Positions 18,925 to 28,183 of a DNA stretch of 64,000 bases are shown here, piece after piece (the stretch's first letter is position 1; each line of letters starts with the position of its first letter). The notes below the pieces were generated by a model, which saw only the letters and a program-made list of their open reading frames with translations, was not told where the DNA came from and did not search any database. This DNA comes from Winogradskyella sediminis (GTDB lineage: Bacteria; Bacteroidota; Bacteroidia; Flavobacteriales; Flavobacteriaceae). The stretch covers positions 1,002,023 to 1,066,022 of the forward strand of contig NZ_QUNH01000001.1 of NCBI RefSeq assembly GCF_003387355.1. The letters run 5' to 3'. The translations under genes and the position numbers were made by a program.

Positions 18925-20559
18925 ATGAAAAGATTATTTTATTGTTTAGCAATTTTGGGTTTAACCGTTGTAGGTTGTAACCCAATGGATGACATTTACG
19001 AAGGTCTAGATACGTCAGCAGATCCTATCGTGGGAACTGACTATTATACAGTAACTAGTGATGATTACGACGATTTAAATTTAACATACGGAAACTTTAA
19101 TTCCGAGCAACAAGCTAAGGATTCAATTCCTCAATTATTAGAAAGCAATTATCCTTTTTGGGGTGAAGGTTCAACCGTATTCGTGACTTACGATTTATAC
19201 GTAGGAAATGCAGAAGGTCTTAGTGATTACACATCTGCAGACACATATGAATTAGAAATTTTAGATTACCCTCAAGGTGCTTTAAATGCTATTGCATTTT
19301 ACCCTAACGAAAACCCAGAAGACTTTATTCCAGGTCTTCTTGAAGATCAATACCCTACTCCTGAAGAAGGACAGGTTGTCTTAGCATCTTACAAGCAATA
19401 TACGGAAGAGCCAGTAGAAGGTATCGCTACCATTTATGAAGCTGATTTTGCATCGGCTGGTACACTTTTAGATTATACTGCTGTTAACGTAACTGGAGAT
19501 CAAGTTTGGGAAGGAACTAGTTATGGATCTAAAATGTCAGGTTATGCAGATTCAGTAAATAACGTAAACGAAGATTGGTTAATATCGTCAGAAATTGATT
19601 TAACGAATCAAGTAAACCCTTTATTTCAAGTTACTCAGATCTTAAATTACGCTAATGAGTCTGATTATTACAATATCTTAATATCTTCAGATTATGATGG
19701 TGATATAGCTGCAGCGACTTGGGATACTATAGAAGTGAGTCCGGTACCAGCAGGAGATAGTTGGACGGCTGTAGAATCTGATGATTATTTATTATCTGCT
19801 TACCAAGGAGAAACCATTCATATTGCTTTTAAATATGAGTCTGATTTAGACGTTGGTGCAACTTGGGAGATCGAAGTAGCTAAAATTAAAGTTGCTGGTG
19901 TAGAAGGTGCTACAGTAAATAAAGAAGTATATTATACATATATTGATGGTGAATGGGAATTAGCTGAAGGTGTTTATATCTTAAGTGAAGAAGATTTTGA
20001 GTCTATGGGCTTAAGCAACTTTGGTAGCTCAATACCTGCGGATAATTACTTACCAACGTTCTTAGATATTAAATATCCATACGCACAAGAGGAAGATGAA
20101 ATTTTAATTATCTATAAGTATGTATCTAGTTCAAGTGGAGCTCAATTAAGAGGTAACCTTTATACTTACACTAGTGGTCAATGGTCAGGCTTTGAGTCAA
20201 CTATTACTACAACATTACAGTTCGGTTACGAAGATGGAGCATGGTTGCCAGATAACACAATTAAATACACCTTAACTGGTGACGATTATGCATTAATAAT
20301 ATCTGAACTTGGCTCAGAATATCCTACAGCTACTGATAGTATGGAAAACTATGGTAACATGGATAGAAGAGCTGGTAATGCCGCTGAGTGGACTGACGAC
20401 ATGGTATTAGATGCTATTAGTGTGGTTTTAAATGACATCGACCCTTCTGCTGAAGAAGAGCAAAAGTATGTTATTACTGTTGAGGTTTATAACGGTAGTA
20501 ATACAACAGAAGATTTTGCTGTTATAAAAATAGGAGGAGAATGGGTTTACCAAAGCTAA
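18925..20559 (+). CDS. Surface lipoprotein with choice-of-anchor-J-like domain
   Basis: 544 residues from the ATG at 18925. The lipoprotein signal ends in LTVVGC (Cys at about 18), followed by acidic residues. Three repeats of a short DYxxL.....YP module are visible in the N- and C-terminal parts (for example SIPQLLESNYPFWGEG, FIPGLLEDQYPTPEEG, YLPTFLDIKYPYAQEE). A central jelly-roll-like region (DWLISSEIDLTN, FQVTQILNYANESDYYNILIS, IHIAFKYESD) matches the 'choice-of-anchor J' type. Probably a binding partner of the adjacent TonB receptor. Substrate unknown. Confidence 0.8.
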   Translation: MKRLFYCLAILGLTVVGCNPMDDIYEGLDTSADPIVGTDYYTVTSDDYDDLNLTYGNFNSEQQAKDSIPQLLESNYPFWGEGSTVFVTYDLYVGNAEGLSDYTSADTYELEILDYPQGALNAIAFYPNENPEDFIPGLLEDQYPTPEEGQVVLASYKQYTEEPVEGIATIYEADFASAGTLLDYTAVNVTGDQVWEGTSYGSKMSGYADSVNNVNEDWLISSEIDLTNQVNPLFQVTQILNYANESDYYNILISSDYDGDIAAATWDTIEVSPVPAGDSWTAVESDDYLLSAYQGETIHIAFKYESDLDVGATWEIEVAKIKVAGVEGATVNKEVYYTYIDGEWELAEGVYILSEEDFESMGLSNFGSSIPADNYLPTFLDIKYPYAQEEDEILIIYKYVSSSSGAQLRGNLYTYTSGQWSGFESTITTTLQFGYEDGAWLPDNTIKYTLTGDDYALIISELGSEYPTATDSMENYGNMDRRAGNAAEWTDDMVLDAISVVLNDIDPSAEEEQKYVITVEVYNGSNTTEDFAVIKIGGEWVYQS

Positions 20560-20583
20560 GGGTAAATTATATTTTCTAAGGAT

Positions 20584-20621
20584 AAAAAATGCTTATCGAC
20601 TTTTCGATAGGCATTTTTTTT
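20584..20621. terminator. Bidirectional intrinsic terminator
   Basis: AAAAAATGCTTATCG pairs with CGATAGGCATTTTTTTT between convergent genes (lipoprotein and gldD), with A- and T-runs on both sides, so it can serve both. Confidence 0.85.
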
Positions 20622-20641
20622 ATAAAGTATTTTTGTTAAAG

Positions 20642-21214
20642 TTATTCGTTTTTCCACTGAACCGATTCCATTATGCGCTTTATATCCTTTTTTAAATATT
20701 CTGAAGCCGGATAAATAGAATCGTAATTAGGTTTTGCATAAAAATATAAAGAGCCACTTAAAAAGTGCTTGGTGCTGTCTGTTACATAAAATTGAGATTG
20801 TGATGCGGCATTACCACCAATCTCATACAACATACCGAACACATTATCATTGGGACGTAAAAATTCTTTCTGAGAAATCTCATCGGCTTTAATAGTATGT
20901 TTTTGAGTAAGATTTTGAGCATCTCTTAGTAAGCTATCAATATTGTCATTTTTAACGGCTTTATATGTAAGGTAGATAGTGGCTTTAAGTGAGCTATACT
21001 TAATATCTATCCCATTGGTGTTACCAGAAGATTTTACCGTTTTAATGGGGTCTGCTAGTTTGTTTTTGTCAAAAGAAAATGGCAACGGAACAATCGCTTT
21101 TTCATAGACAGCATTAGGGTATTCTAATCTTAGATATCCTTTAGGCTTAGGCAAAGTGTCGTCTCCACATCCTAACATTAATAGGCTTAATAAGGGTAAA
21201 ACTAATTTTTTCAT
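20642..21214 (-). CDS. gldD: Gliding motility lipoprotein GldD
   Basis: 190 residues from the ATG at 21214; an earlier in-frame ATG (21244) gives no better signal. Lipoprotein signal MKKLVLPLLSLLMLGC. Family hallmark PKPKGYLRLEYPN follows the lipid-anchor Cys. GldD is needed for gliding and is linked to type IX secretion in Flavobacterium johnsoniae. Here it follows gldE, ssb and mutY, the arrangement typical of the group, and confirms Flavobacteriia. Confidence 0.92.
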   Translation of the reverse strand: MKKLVLPLLSLLMLGCGDDTLPKPKGYLRLEYPNAVYEKAIVPLPFSFDKNKLADPIKTVKSSGNTNGIDIKYSSLKATIYLTYKAVKNDNIDSLLRDAQNLTQKHTIKADEISQKEFLRPNDNVFGMLYEIGGNAASQSQFYVTDSTKHFLSGSLYFYAKPNYDSIYPASEYLKKDIKRIMESVQWKNE

Positions 21215-21274
21215 ATGTATTGTGTTGCTCACAGCAGTGAGCATCTTTTTAAATTATTCATCGGTAGAGGGAAT

Positions 21275-22612
21275 CTACGAATCTAACAAAGTTAATTTTA
21301 TTTGTTTTATGCGTTTACGCTCTAAAGCTTCTACTGTAAAAACGTAATTTTTGAAGTTTATTTTACTTCCAATTCTAGGAAATCCACCTGAGATTTCTAA
21401 AACAAATCCAGCGAGTGTTTCTGCTTCTCCTTTTTTAGCTTCAAAATATTCGATATCTTCATCAATACCAACTATTTTATATACGTCTTTTAAAGGTGTC
21501 TTGCCTTCAAAACTGAAGTTATGACTATCTAATTTTGTATAAATTAGGTCATCGTCGTCATATTCGTCACTAATGTCTCCCACAATCTCCTCAATAATAT
21601 CTTCTAACGATACCAGTCCAGAGGTACCACCATATTCATCAACAACAACCGCAAGATGTACTTTTTTAGTTTGAAATTCTACCATAAGATCATCAAGTTT
21701 CTTATTTTCGGGTACAAAGAAAGGGGCACGTAAAATAGTGGTCCAATCAAATGTCTTTTTATTAAGATGTGGTAGTAGGTCTTTTACATAAAGAACGCCA
21801 ATAATAGTATCTATACTCTCTTGATAAATCGGAATTCTAGAGTAGCCGTTGTCTATAATTTCAGTTATAATAGTTTCATAAGGTGTTTCTATATTTAGCG
21901 CAAACAAGTCCATGCGTGGTCGCATCACTTGTTTCGTATCTGTACTTCCAAACGATACGATACCTTGTAAGAGTTTTTGTTCTTCTTGCGTTGTATCGTC
22001 ATCATTAGTTAATTCTAAAGCCTGTGATAATTGATCGACACTAAGATTAGAACGTTGCTTTCCAAATTTGCTGTGGATTTGAAGGGTTACAAATCTCATG
22101 GGTAAACTTAAAGGCGAAAATATAACATCTAAAACCTTTAAAGGCCGAGCCATAAAAGACGAAAACTTAACACTATTTCTGCTGGCATAAATCTTAGGAA
22201 TAATTTCACCAAACAGTAAAATTAAAAATGTAGCCAAAATAACTTTTACAAAAAAAGCCAGTTCAACTTCAAAAAAGTAAAAATTAATTGAGTAATTAAT
22301 ACCATCAAAAACAGTATCACTTATAGAAGCAAACAATAATACAATGGCTATGTTTATAAAATTGTTAGCCACTAATATCGTTGCTAATAATTTTTTCGGA
22401 CGTTCTAAAAGAGTTGCAATAATTTGCATGGCTGGAGATTTATTTTCTAAACCTTCATCTAAATTAGATTTGGTAAGCGAAAATAAAGCCACTTCGGCTC
22501 CAGAAATTAAGGCCGAACATAATAATAGAACGACAAGTATGATAATACTTGAAATAAAGGAAGTATTAGTTATAAATAAAGAGGAAATTAAAACCGTGGG
22601 TTCTGGGTCCAA
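21275..22612 (-). CDS. gldE: Gliding motility-associated protein GldE (CNNM/CorC family)
   Basis: 445 residues. The N-terminal CNNM (DUF21) membrane domain with several helices spans about 18-170 (SALISGAEVALFSLTKSNL). It is followed by two CBS domains (MRPRMDLFALN, ILRAPFFVPENKKLDDLMVEF, VDEYGGTSGLVSLEDIIEEIVG) and a C-terminal CorC/HlyC domain (YVFTVEALERKRI). Related to ion transporters; in F. johnsoniae it partners GldD. 60 bases separate it from gldD. Confidence 0.92.
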   Translation of the reverse strand: MDPEPTVLISSLFITNTSFISSIIILVVLLLCSALISGAEVALFSLTKSNLDEGLENKSPAMQIIATLLERPKKLLATILVANNFINIAIVLLFASISDTVFDGINYSINFYFFEVELAFFVKVILATFLILLFGEIIPKIYASRNSVKFSSFMARPLKVLDVIFSPLSLPMRFVTLQIHSKFGKQRSNLSVDQLSQALELTNDDDTTQEEQKLLQGIVSFGSTDTKQVMRPRMDLFALNIETPYETIITEIIDNGYSRIPIYQESIDTIIGVLYVKDLLPHLNKKTFDWTTILRAPFFVPENKKLDDLMVEFQTKKVHLAVVVDEYGGTSGLVSLEDIIEEIVGDISDEYDDDDLIYTKLDSHNFSFEGKTPLKDVYKIVGIDEDIEYFEAKKGEAETLAGFVLEISGGFPRIGSKINFKNYVFTVEALERKRIKQIKLTLLDS

Positions 22613-22631
22613 GATAATACGATATTAAATG

Positions 22632-23078
22632 TTAAAATGGTAAATCATCATCAGGCTCTACATTATTAGGTGCAGGAGTAGAAGATTGCGATTGCGGATT
22701 TGTAGTTGGTGTATTAGATTGTTTTGGCTGTTGTGACTCATTTTTAGGAGTTAAGAATGTGAAATCGTCGCACTGAATTTCGGTAGAATAACGCTCCATG
22801 CCTTTATCATCCGTCCATTTTCTAGTCTTAATTCGTCCTTCAATATATATTTTGTCTCCTTTGGTGAGGTATTTTTCACAAATTTCAGCAGCTTTATTTC
22901 TAACCACAATATTATGCCATTCCGTTTTAGATACACGCTCGTTGGTTTGCTTATTAGTATAAGTCTCACTGGTAGCAATCGGAAAACGACCTACACAATT
23001 TTTATCATCAAAATAATGCATTTTTACTTCGTCACCTAAGTTTCCAATTAACATTACTTTATTTAAGGTTCCAGACAT
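22632..23078 (-). CDS. ssb: Single-stranded DNA-binding protein
   Basis: 148 residues. OB-fold over about 1-108 (MSGTLNKVMLIGNLGDEVKM, EWHNIVVRNKAAEICEKYL, YIEGRIKTRKWTDDKG), then a Gln/Pro/Ser-rich linker and the acidic tip EPDDDLPF used to recruit repair and replication partners. Lies between mutY and gldE, 19 bases before the latter. Confidence 0.96.
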   Translation of the reverse strand: MSGTLNKVMLIGNLGDEVKMHYFDDKNCVGRFPIATSETYTNKQTNERVSKTEWHNIVVRNKAAEICEKYLTKGDKIYIEGRIKTRKWTDDKGMERYSTEIQCDDFTFLTPKNESQQPKQSNTPTTNPQSQSSTPAPNNVEPDDDLPF

Positions 23079-23166
23079 AATAATTAAGTTTTAATACGTT
23101 ACAAAGTTACTCAATTGCGTAATCACTACTTTAAAAGTAGTAAAAAAATGTGATTTCTTTAAGGTT

Positions 23167-24207
23167 CTAAAAACCGAACTGCTCAATAAAGTCACTTATC
23201 AGTACAGGAGAGGGATATTTTGTGAGCGATTTAATTAATATAGCGTCTTTAGGAAGCGATTTTACATCTATTATCCAGAACTTAGTATGTAAGTGCTGGT
23301 GAGATAATTTATGAACTATATCTACCTCATTATATAAGGAGTAATCCAAAACTTCAATTTCTAGATAGTGTTCTTTAAAATTTAACAGCTTAAACTCTTC
23401 TGCCGTTAAGCTTTTTTTAGATTCTATTAAAGGAAATTGATAAAGATGCTGCCAGATGCCTTTTGTGGTTCGCTTTTCAAAAAGCGTCTTTTTATGATGA
23501 TCAATAAAAACTAAAAAATTAAAGTATTTAACGGTAACTTTGGTTTTCTTCAATTTAACTGGTAGCACATCAACCCTTTGGTTCTTGCGAGCCATACAAC
23601 TATCTTGAAAAGGACAAACGGTGCAATCTGGATTTTTAGGTTTACATTGTATAGCGCCAAACTCCATTATAGCCTGGTTATAGGTGGCAGGTTGATTGGT
23701 GTCTATTAAAGTTGAAGCTAAAGTTTTGAAGTCTTTAATACCAGTGGAGGAGTTAATTGGAGTGTCAATACCAAAATAGCGCGATAGTACACGGTATACA
23801 TTTCCATCTACTACAGCAGCGACTTCGTTGTATGCAATAGAAGCTATTGCACTAGCAGTATAATCACCAACACCTTTTAATTTTAATAGGTCTTTATAAT
23901 TGTCCGGAAATTTACCATCTAAAGTGTCTACTATATATTTAGCCGAATGATGAAGGTTTCGAGCTCTAGAATAGTAACCTAATCCTTGCCATAATTTTAA
24001 AATGGAGGTTTCAGAGGCTTTAGCAAGGTCAAAAACCGTTGGAAATTTGCTAACAAAAGCGTTATAATAAGGTAATCCTTGCTTAACTTGGGTTTGTTGT
24101 AAAATTATTTCTGATAGCCAAATGTAATATGGGTTACGAGTTTCTCTCCATGGTAATTCTCTCTTGTTTACTGAGTACCAGTTAATTAGTTTGGTGCTAA
24201 AATCCAT
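23167..24207 (-). CDS. mutY: A/G-specific adenine glycosylase
   Basis: Removes adenine mispaired with 8-oxoguanine. 346 residues. HhH-GPD domain with LPWRETRNPYYIWLSEIILQ and LKGVGDYTASAIAS, then the catalytic Asp in VVDGNVYRVLSRYF. The 4Fe-4S loop is C-x6-C-x2-C-x5-C (CKPKNPDCTVCPFQDSC). The C-terminal NUDIX-like domain (about 225-346) recognises 8-oxoG. Divergent from the HU gene. Confidence 0.97.
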   Translation of the reverse strand: MDFSTKLINWYSVNKRELPWRETRNPYYIWLSEIILQQTQVKQGLPYYNAFVSKFPTVFDLAKASETSILKLWQGLGYYSRARNLHHSAKYIVDTLDGKFPDNYKDLLKLKGVGDYTASAIASIAYNEVAAVVDGNVYRVLSRYFGIDTPINSSTGIKDFKTLASTLIDTNQPATYNQAIMEFGAIQCKPKNPDCTVCPFQDSCMARKNQRVDVLPVKLKKTKVTVKYFNFLVFIDHHKKTLFEKRTTKGIWQHLYQFPLIESKKSLTAEEFKLLNFKEHYLEIEVLDYSLYNEVDIVHKLSHQHLHTKFWIIDVKSLPKDAILIKSLTKYPSPVLISDFIEQFGF

Positions 24208-24268
24208 TTTAATTTTTTAGTGAAAAGCAAAATTAAATGTTTATTGTGTTAAATTTTAATTAATTACG

Positions 24269-24301
24269 TTTGAACTATTGAAATTAAATTACCTATATTT
24301 G
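24269..24301 (+). promoter_or_regulatory. Bacteroidota-type promoter for HU
   Basis: TTTG at 24269-24272 (-33) and TATATTTG at 24294-24301 (-7, TAnnTTTG) with a 21-base spacer; 40 bases before the HU start. The best promoter match in the window. Confidence 0.75.
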
Positions 24302-24341
24302 CATCCCTTAGAATTTATAGTAACCCTAAAACTAGTTAAAA

Positions 24342-24632
24342 ATGACAAAAGCTGATTTAGTAGCGAAGATATCTGATAAATTAGGTATTGAAAAAGGTGA
24401 TGTACAAGCTACAGTTGAAACCTTTATGGAAGAAGTAAAAACATCTTTAGAGAGCGGAGATAACGTTTATTTAAGAGGTTTCGGAAGTTTCATTATTAAG
24501 ACAAGAGCTGAAAAAACAGGTCGTAATATTTCAAAAAATACTACAATAAAAATTCCTGCTCACAACATTCCTGCATTTAAGCCTGCTAAAGTATTTTTAG
24601 AAGGAGTAAAATCTAATGTTGAGGTTAACTAA
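24342..24632 (+). CDS. HU family DNA-binding protein
   Basis: 96 residues. Typical HU/IHF fold: N-terminal helices (MTKADLVAKISDKLGIEK), the signature LRGFGSFIIKTRAEKTGRNI, and the arm ending HNIPAFKPAKVFLEGVK. Nucleoid protein. A strong promoter precedes it. The next genes are the tiny basic protein and RNase G; the HU and basic-protein genes probably share a transcript that ends at 24775-24801. Confidence 0.95.
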   Translation: MTKADLVAKISDKLGIEKGDVQATVETFMEEVKTSLESGDNVYLRGFGSFIIKTRAEKTGRNISKNTTIKIPAHNIPAFKPAKVFLEGVKSNVEVN

Positions 24633-24677
24633 GAAAGCATTTAAACAAAATATTAATCTAAAAAAGCATTATTTATT

Positions 24678-24767
24678 ATGCCAAGTGGTAAAAAAAGAAA
24701 AAGACACAAGGTAGCGACGCACAAGCGTAAAAAACGTAGACGCGCTAATCGTCATAAAAAGAAATAA
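24678..24767 (+). CDS. 29-residue very basic small protein (ribosomal-protein-like)
   Basis: ATG-to-TAA frame of 29 codons: starts MPSGKKRKRHKVATHK and ends RANRHKKK. About two thirds of the residues are Lys, Arg or His, like rRNA-binding tails. Position between HU and RNase G/E is, as I recall, shared by many Bacteroidota. A novel small ribosomal protein (bL38) was reported in the F. johnsoniae ribosome; I cannot confirm from memory whether this is the same sequence. It begins 45 bases after the HU stop and is followed by a terminator. Confidence 0.75.
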   Translation: MPSGKKRKRHKVATHKRKKRRRANRHKKK

Positions 24768-24774
24768 ATTGTTA

Positions 24775-24801
24775 AAAGTAGTTTTAAAACTACTTTTTTC
24801 A
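24775..24801 (+). terminator. Intrinsic terminator after the small basic protein
   Basis: AAAGTAGTTTTAAAACTACTTTTTT: stem AAGTAGTT/AACTACTT followed by a T-run. Another weak hairpin (TCCCGA/TCGGGA) lies at about 24871-24888. Confidence 0.8.
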
Positions 24802-24953
24802 GTTTTAACGAAACGTTCTTTGATATAGAATTTATAGCATGTAATAGAGTGCTATTAAATTTGTTGGATTCCCGAATTAAATCGGGATACCTGTGTCAAA
24901 TAATTTAGTAAAATCCATCTATCTCAATTAAGAGTTAGATTTAAATTAACATT

Positions 24954-26498
24954 ATGAACAAGGAGTTAATCGTAAGATCGAGTTCAGATATTGTTGATTT
25001 TGCCTTATTAAAAGATGGAAAACTTATTGAATTACATAAAGATGAAGAGGATAACAACTTTGCGGTAGGTGATATTTTTATTGCCAAAATCCGTAAAGTT
25101 ATTCCTGGTTTAAACGCTGCATTTGTTAATGTCGGCTATGAGAAAGATGGTTTTTTACACTATCATGATCTTGGTCCACAGATGCCTTCACTTTTAAAAT
25201 TCATTAAACGTGTAAGCACAGGAAAATTAAGGGATTATACCCTTAAAGACTTTCCTATGGAAAAAGATTTAGATAAAAATGGCAGTATTGCAAATGCCAT
25301 AAAATCTAATCAATCCATTTTAGTACAAGTCGTAAAAGAACCAATCTCTACAAAGGGACCACGCATTAGTTCAGAATTGTCTATTGCCGGAAGATATATT
25401 GTCTTGGTACCGTTTTCCAACCGTATTTCAATTTCACAGAAAATTGAATCGCAAGAAGAAAAAGACCGTTTAAAAAGACTTGTAAAAAGTATCACACCTA
25501 AGGGGTTTGGGGTTATTATTCGCACTGTAGCAGAAGGCAAAAAAGTTGCCGAGCTAGATAGTGATTTACAGAATTTGCTGGATCGATGGACAGCGATGTG
25601 TAAAAAAATGTACAAAGCACATCACCCAACAAAAGTATTGGGAGAAATGAACAAAGCATCCTCAATTTTGAGAGATATTTTTAATGATTCATTCTCTGGT
25701 ATTATTGTAGATGATGAAGAAATGTATGTACAAGTAAAAGATTACGTGCAGCAAATTGCACCGAAAAAAGAATCTATAGTAAAGTACTACAAAAATGGTG
25801 TTCCAATTTTTGAAAAATTTGGCATTGAACGTCAGATTAAAACATCATTTGGTAGAACGGTTTCTATGGCAAAAGGAGCTTACCTGGTTATTGAGCACAC
25901 TGAAGCGCTACACGTTGTAGATGTTAATAGTGGCAATCGATCTAACAAAGAAAAAAACCAAGAAGACACAGCCTTAGAAGTAAATATGATCTCTGCCCAA
26001 GAAATTGCCCGACAGTTGCGTTTACGCGATATGGGAGGTATTATCGTAATCGATTTTATTGATATGGGGAAAGCAGAGAATAGAAAAAAGCTTTATAATT
26101 ATCTCAGAGATGAGATGAAAGATGATAAAGCAAAGCATAAAATATTGCCGCCGAGTAAGTTTGGTTTAGTGCAAATAACCAGACAGCGCGTTAGGCCAGA
26201 ACGCAATATTAAAACGAAAGAAGAAAATCCTAACTTAATAGGAGGAGATGAAATCGAAGCACCAATTAAAGTGGTAGAACGGATTAATCAAGACCTTCAG
26301 CGTATTTTCAAAAAAAATCATAAAAAGGTGACTCTTAATACACACCCTTTTATTGCAGCCTTTTTAACCAAAGGGTTTCCATCAGTTCGTTCAAAGTGGT
26401 TTTTTGAACATAAAAAATGGGTAAAAGTTTTACCTAGAGATGCTTACACATATCTTGAATACCATTTTTTTGATAAAAATGGCGACAAAATTAAATAA
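24954..26498 (+). CDS. rng: Ribonuclease G/E family endoribonuclease
   Basis: 514 residues. S1-like RNA-binding domain near the N-terminus (VGDIFIAKIRKVIPGLNAAFVNVG), then the RNase E/G catalytic core. The two metal-binding Asp positions are in HVVDVNSGNRS and IVIDFIDMG. The region after RQRVRPERN has no CPxCxG 'zinc-link' cysteines, unlike E. coli RNase E. It lacks the long scaffold tail of RNase E, so it is the RNase G-like type. Handles rRNA maturation and mRNA turnover. Confidence 0.95.
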   Translation: MNKELIVRSSSDIVDFALLKDGKLIELHKDEEDNNFAVGDIFIAKIRKVIPGLNAAFVNVGYEKDGFLHYHDLGPQMPSLLKFIKRVSTGKLRDYTLKDFPMEKDLDKNGSIANAIKSNQSILVQVVKEPISTKGPRISSELSIAGRYIVLVPFSNRISISQKIESQEEKDRLKRLVKSITPKGFGVIIRTVAEGKKVAELDSDLQNLLDRWTAMCKKMYKAHHPTKVLGEMNKASSILRDIFNDSFSGIIVDDEEMYVQVKDYVQQIAPKKESIVKYYKNGVPIFEKFGIERQIKTSFGRTVSMAKGAYLVIEHTEALHVVDVNSGNRSNKEKNQEDTALEVNMISAQEIARQLRLRDMGGIIVIDFIDMGKAENRKKLYNYLRDEMKDDKAKHKILPPSKFGLVQITRQRVRPERNIKTKEENPNLIGGDEIEAPIKVVERINQDLQRIFKKNHKKVTLNTHPFIAAFLTKGFPSVRSKWFFEHKKWVKVLPRDAYTYLEYHFFDKNGDKIK

Positions 26499-26508
26499 TA
26501 TCTATTAG

Positions 26509-26544
26509 AAAAGCCCAGCTGAAATATTCAGCTGGGCTTTTTTT
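26509..26544. terminator. Intrinsic terminator after rng
   Basis: AAGCCCAGCTGA pairs with TCAGCTGGGCTT around AATAT, with a T7 run on the + strand. Lies between convergent genes. Confidence 0.9.
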
Positions 26545-26560
26545 ATTTAAAAAATTGAGC

Positions 26561-27277
26561 TTAATCTCTAGACATAAAGATGCTTAGTACATACCAGAAT
26601 AATAGCATAAGGGATGCAAACAATCCTAAGGCAGCAGGAATATAATCATCTACTCCATACGTTTTTACCAAATTAGAAGTTTGATATAAAATAGATCCAC
26701 CTGCCAATAAACACATGGCAACTGAAAACCATAGTCCTAAACTAAATCCAAAAATGGTTCCTGCTATAATAAGCCCTATAGCGATAAAGAAACCTATGGT
26801 TAATCCTGTTTTTAAAAATGAGAAATCAGATTTGGTCATTAATACCACTGCAGATAAACCAGTAAATAATCCTAATGTTACAATTGCAGCTTGGTAAAGG
26901 ATTTCGCCTCCAGACTCCATATAAAAAGCAGCAATAAATATTAAAGGCACAAAAATTAATGCTTGAAAAAAGATATAAATACCATAGCCTAAATATTGGG
27001 TATTCTTATCTGTGGTTTTCATTGCGAGGCTTTCAGCATATCTGGTAGCTAACATAAAACCTCCTAACATTAGTAACCATTTATAACCTTCGGTCATGGA
27101 AAGCATAAATTCTACAACTGTTTCACTTTGTAATAAAAGGTATTCAAATAGAATAAAGGCAAGGACTCCTCCTGCTACATGCGCGTAAGTTTTTCTGTAA
27201 AAGGCAGCGCGTTCTACATCAGAAAGACTTTCTATAAGAATTTTGTTTGAGGTGTTTTGTGGGAATTGATTGTCCAT
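26561..27277 (-). CDS. Bax inhibitor-1/YccA family membrane protein
   Basis: 238 residues with seven predicted membrane helices. The N-terminal cytosolic segment (VERAAFYRKTYAHVAGGVLAFILFEY) is typical. The last helices (AALGLFASLMLLFWYVLSIF) end with a short tail. The family forms pH-sensitive calcium leak channels in other bacteria (BsYetJ) or works with FtsH (YccA); which applies here is not visible. Confidence 0.9.
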   Translation of the reverse strand: MDNQFPQNTSNKILIESLSDVERAAFYRKTYAHVAGGVLAFILFEYLLLQSETVVEFMLSMTEGYKWLLMLGGFMLATRYAESLAMKTTDKNTQYLGYGIYIFFQALIFVPLIFIAAFYMESGGEILYQAAIVTLGLFTGLSAVVLMTKSDFSFLKTGLTIGFFIAIGLIIAGTIFGFSLGLWFSVAMCLLAGGSILYQTSNLVKTYGVDDYIPAALGLFASLMLLFWYVLSIFMSRD

Positions 27278-27326
27278 AGTTTGTTTAGTTTAGAAATGTT
27301 AAAGTAGTTGTTTTCTTTAGAAAGCA

Positions 27327-27359
27327 CAAAAAAAGCCCTGATAAATCAGAGCTTTTTAT
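27327..27359 (-). terminator. Intrinsic terminator after the zinc metallopeptidase
   Basis: AAAAAGCCCTGATAAATCAGAGCTTTTTA: stem AAAAGC(C)CTGAT/ATCAG(A)GCTTTT, with T-run in the minus direction; serves the gene at 27375-28079. Confidence 0.75.
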
Positions 27360-27374
27360 ATTTATTTCTAATAC

Positions 27375-28079
27375 TTAATCTCTCCCTCCAAACACTTGGA
27401 GTGCCCAATATAGTAAAGAGGCTAGTGCACCTATAGCTGCTACTAAATACGTTCTAGCAGCCCATTTTAGTGCGTCTTCAGAACCTTTGTATTCTTCCGG
27501 TGTCACCATATTTTTGTTCTTTAACCAGGCCAATGCTCTATTACTGGCGTCGTACTCTACAGGTAAGGTTATAAAGCTAAATAAAGTTGCAAAGCCCATA
27601 AAAACTAATCCAGCAACGGCAACCCAAAAGCCTAAACCAGCTCCGGCAGTAGCACCTAAAATGAGGCCGCCAATAACTAACCATTGCGACATTCCAGACG
27701 TTACACTAACAATAGGTACTAATGCAGAACGCATACCTAAGGCACTATAGGCTTGGGCATGCTGCACAGCATGGCCACATTCGTGAGCAGCAACAGCAGC
27801 CGAAGCTGCGTTACGTTGATTATATACGGCTTCACTTAAGTTTACGGTTTTATTTTTTGGATTGTAATGATCTGTTAATCGTCCAGGAGTAGAAATAACT
27901 TCTACATCATAGATACCGTTATCTGCTAGCATTTTTTCAGCAATTTCTCTTCCAGACAAACCATTGCGCAACTGTACTTTAGAGTACTTCGCAAATTTGC
28001 TTTTCAATTGATTACTCACTAACCAACTCACTAAAGCAATGGCGCCAATTAGTACGTAATATCCCATCATTCCACTCAT
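27375..28079 (-). CDS. Membrane zinc metallopeptidase (YugP/PF04298 family)
   Basis: 234 residues. N-terminal helix (YYVLIGAIALVSWLVSNQL), then the peptidase domain with zinc motif HECGH in AAHECGHAVQHAQAY near residue 95, and two or three C-terminal helices. The YDASNRALAWL segment holds another conserved Asp/Asn. Function in membrane protein quality control is assumed for the family, not shown. Confidence 0.9.
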   Translation of the reverse strand: MSGMMGYYVLIGAIALVSWLVSNQLKSKFAKYSKVQLRNGLSGREIAEKMLADNGIYDVEVISTPGRLTDHYNPKNKTVNLSEAVYNQRNAASAAVAAHECGHAVQHAQAYSALGMRSALVPIVSVTSGMSQWLVIGGLILGATAGAGLGFWVAVAGLVFMGFATLFSFITLPVEYDASNRALAWLKNKNMVTPEEYKGSEDALKWAARTYLVAAIGALASLLYWALQVFGGRD

Positions 28080-28183
28080 AATTTGAAAATTTTAATTCAT
28101 GTAAATTTAATGAATGAATTGCAAATAGTGCGCCAAATTTGAGTTAAGAAAATTTGTCAGGATTTAAATGACAATGCTTTGGT

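Noticed and set aside
24830..24953. Structured leader controlling rng
   Set aside because: Only short stems (TCCCGA/TCGGGA, TAGCAT/GTGCTA) are visible; the first looks like a common intergenic repeat and no known family fits.
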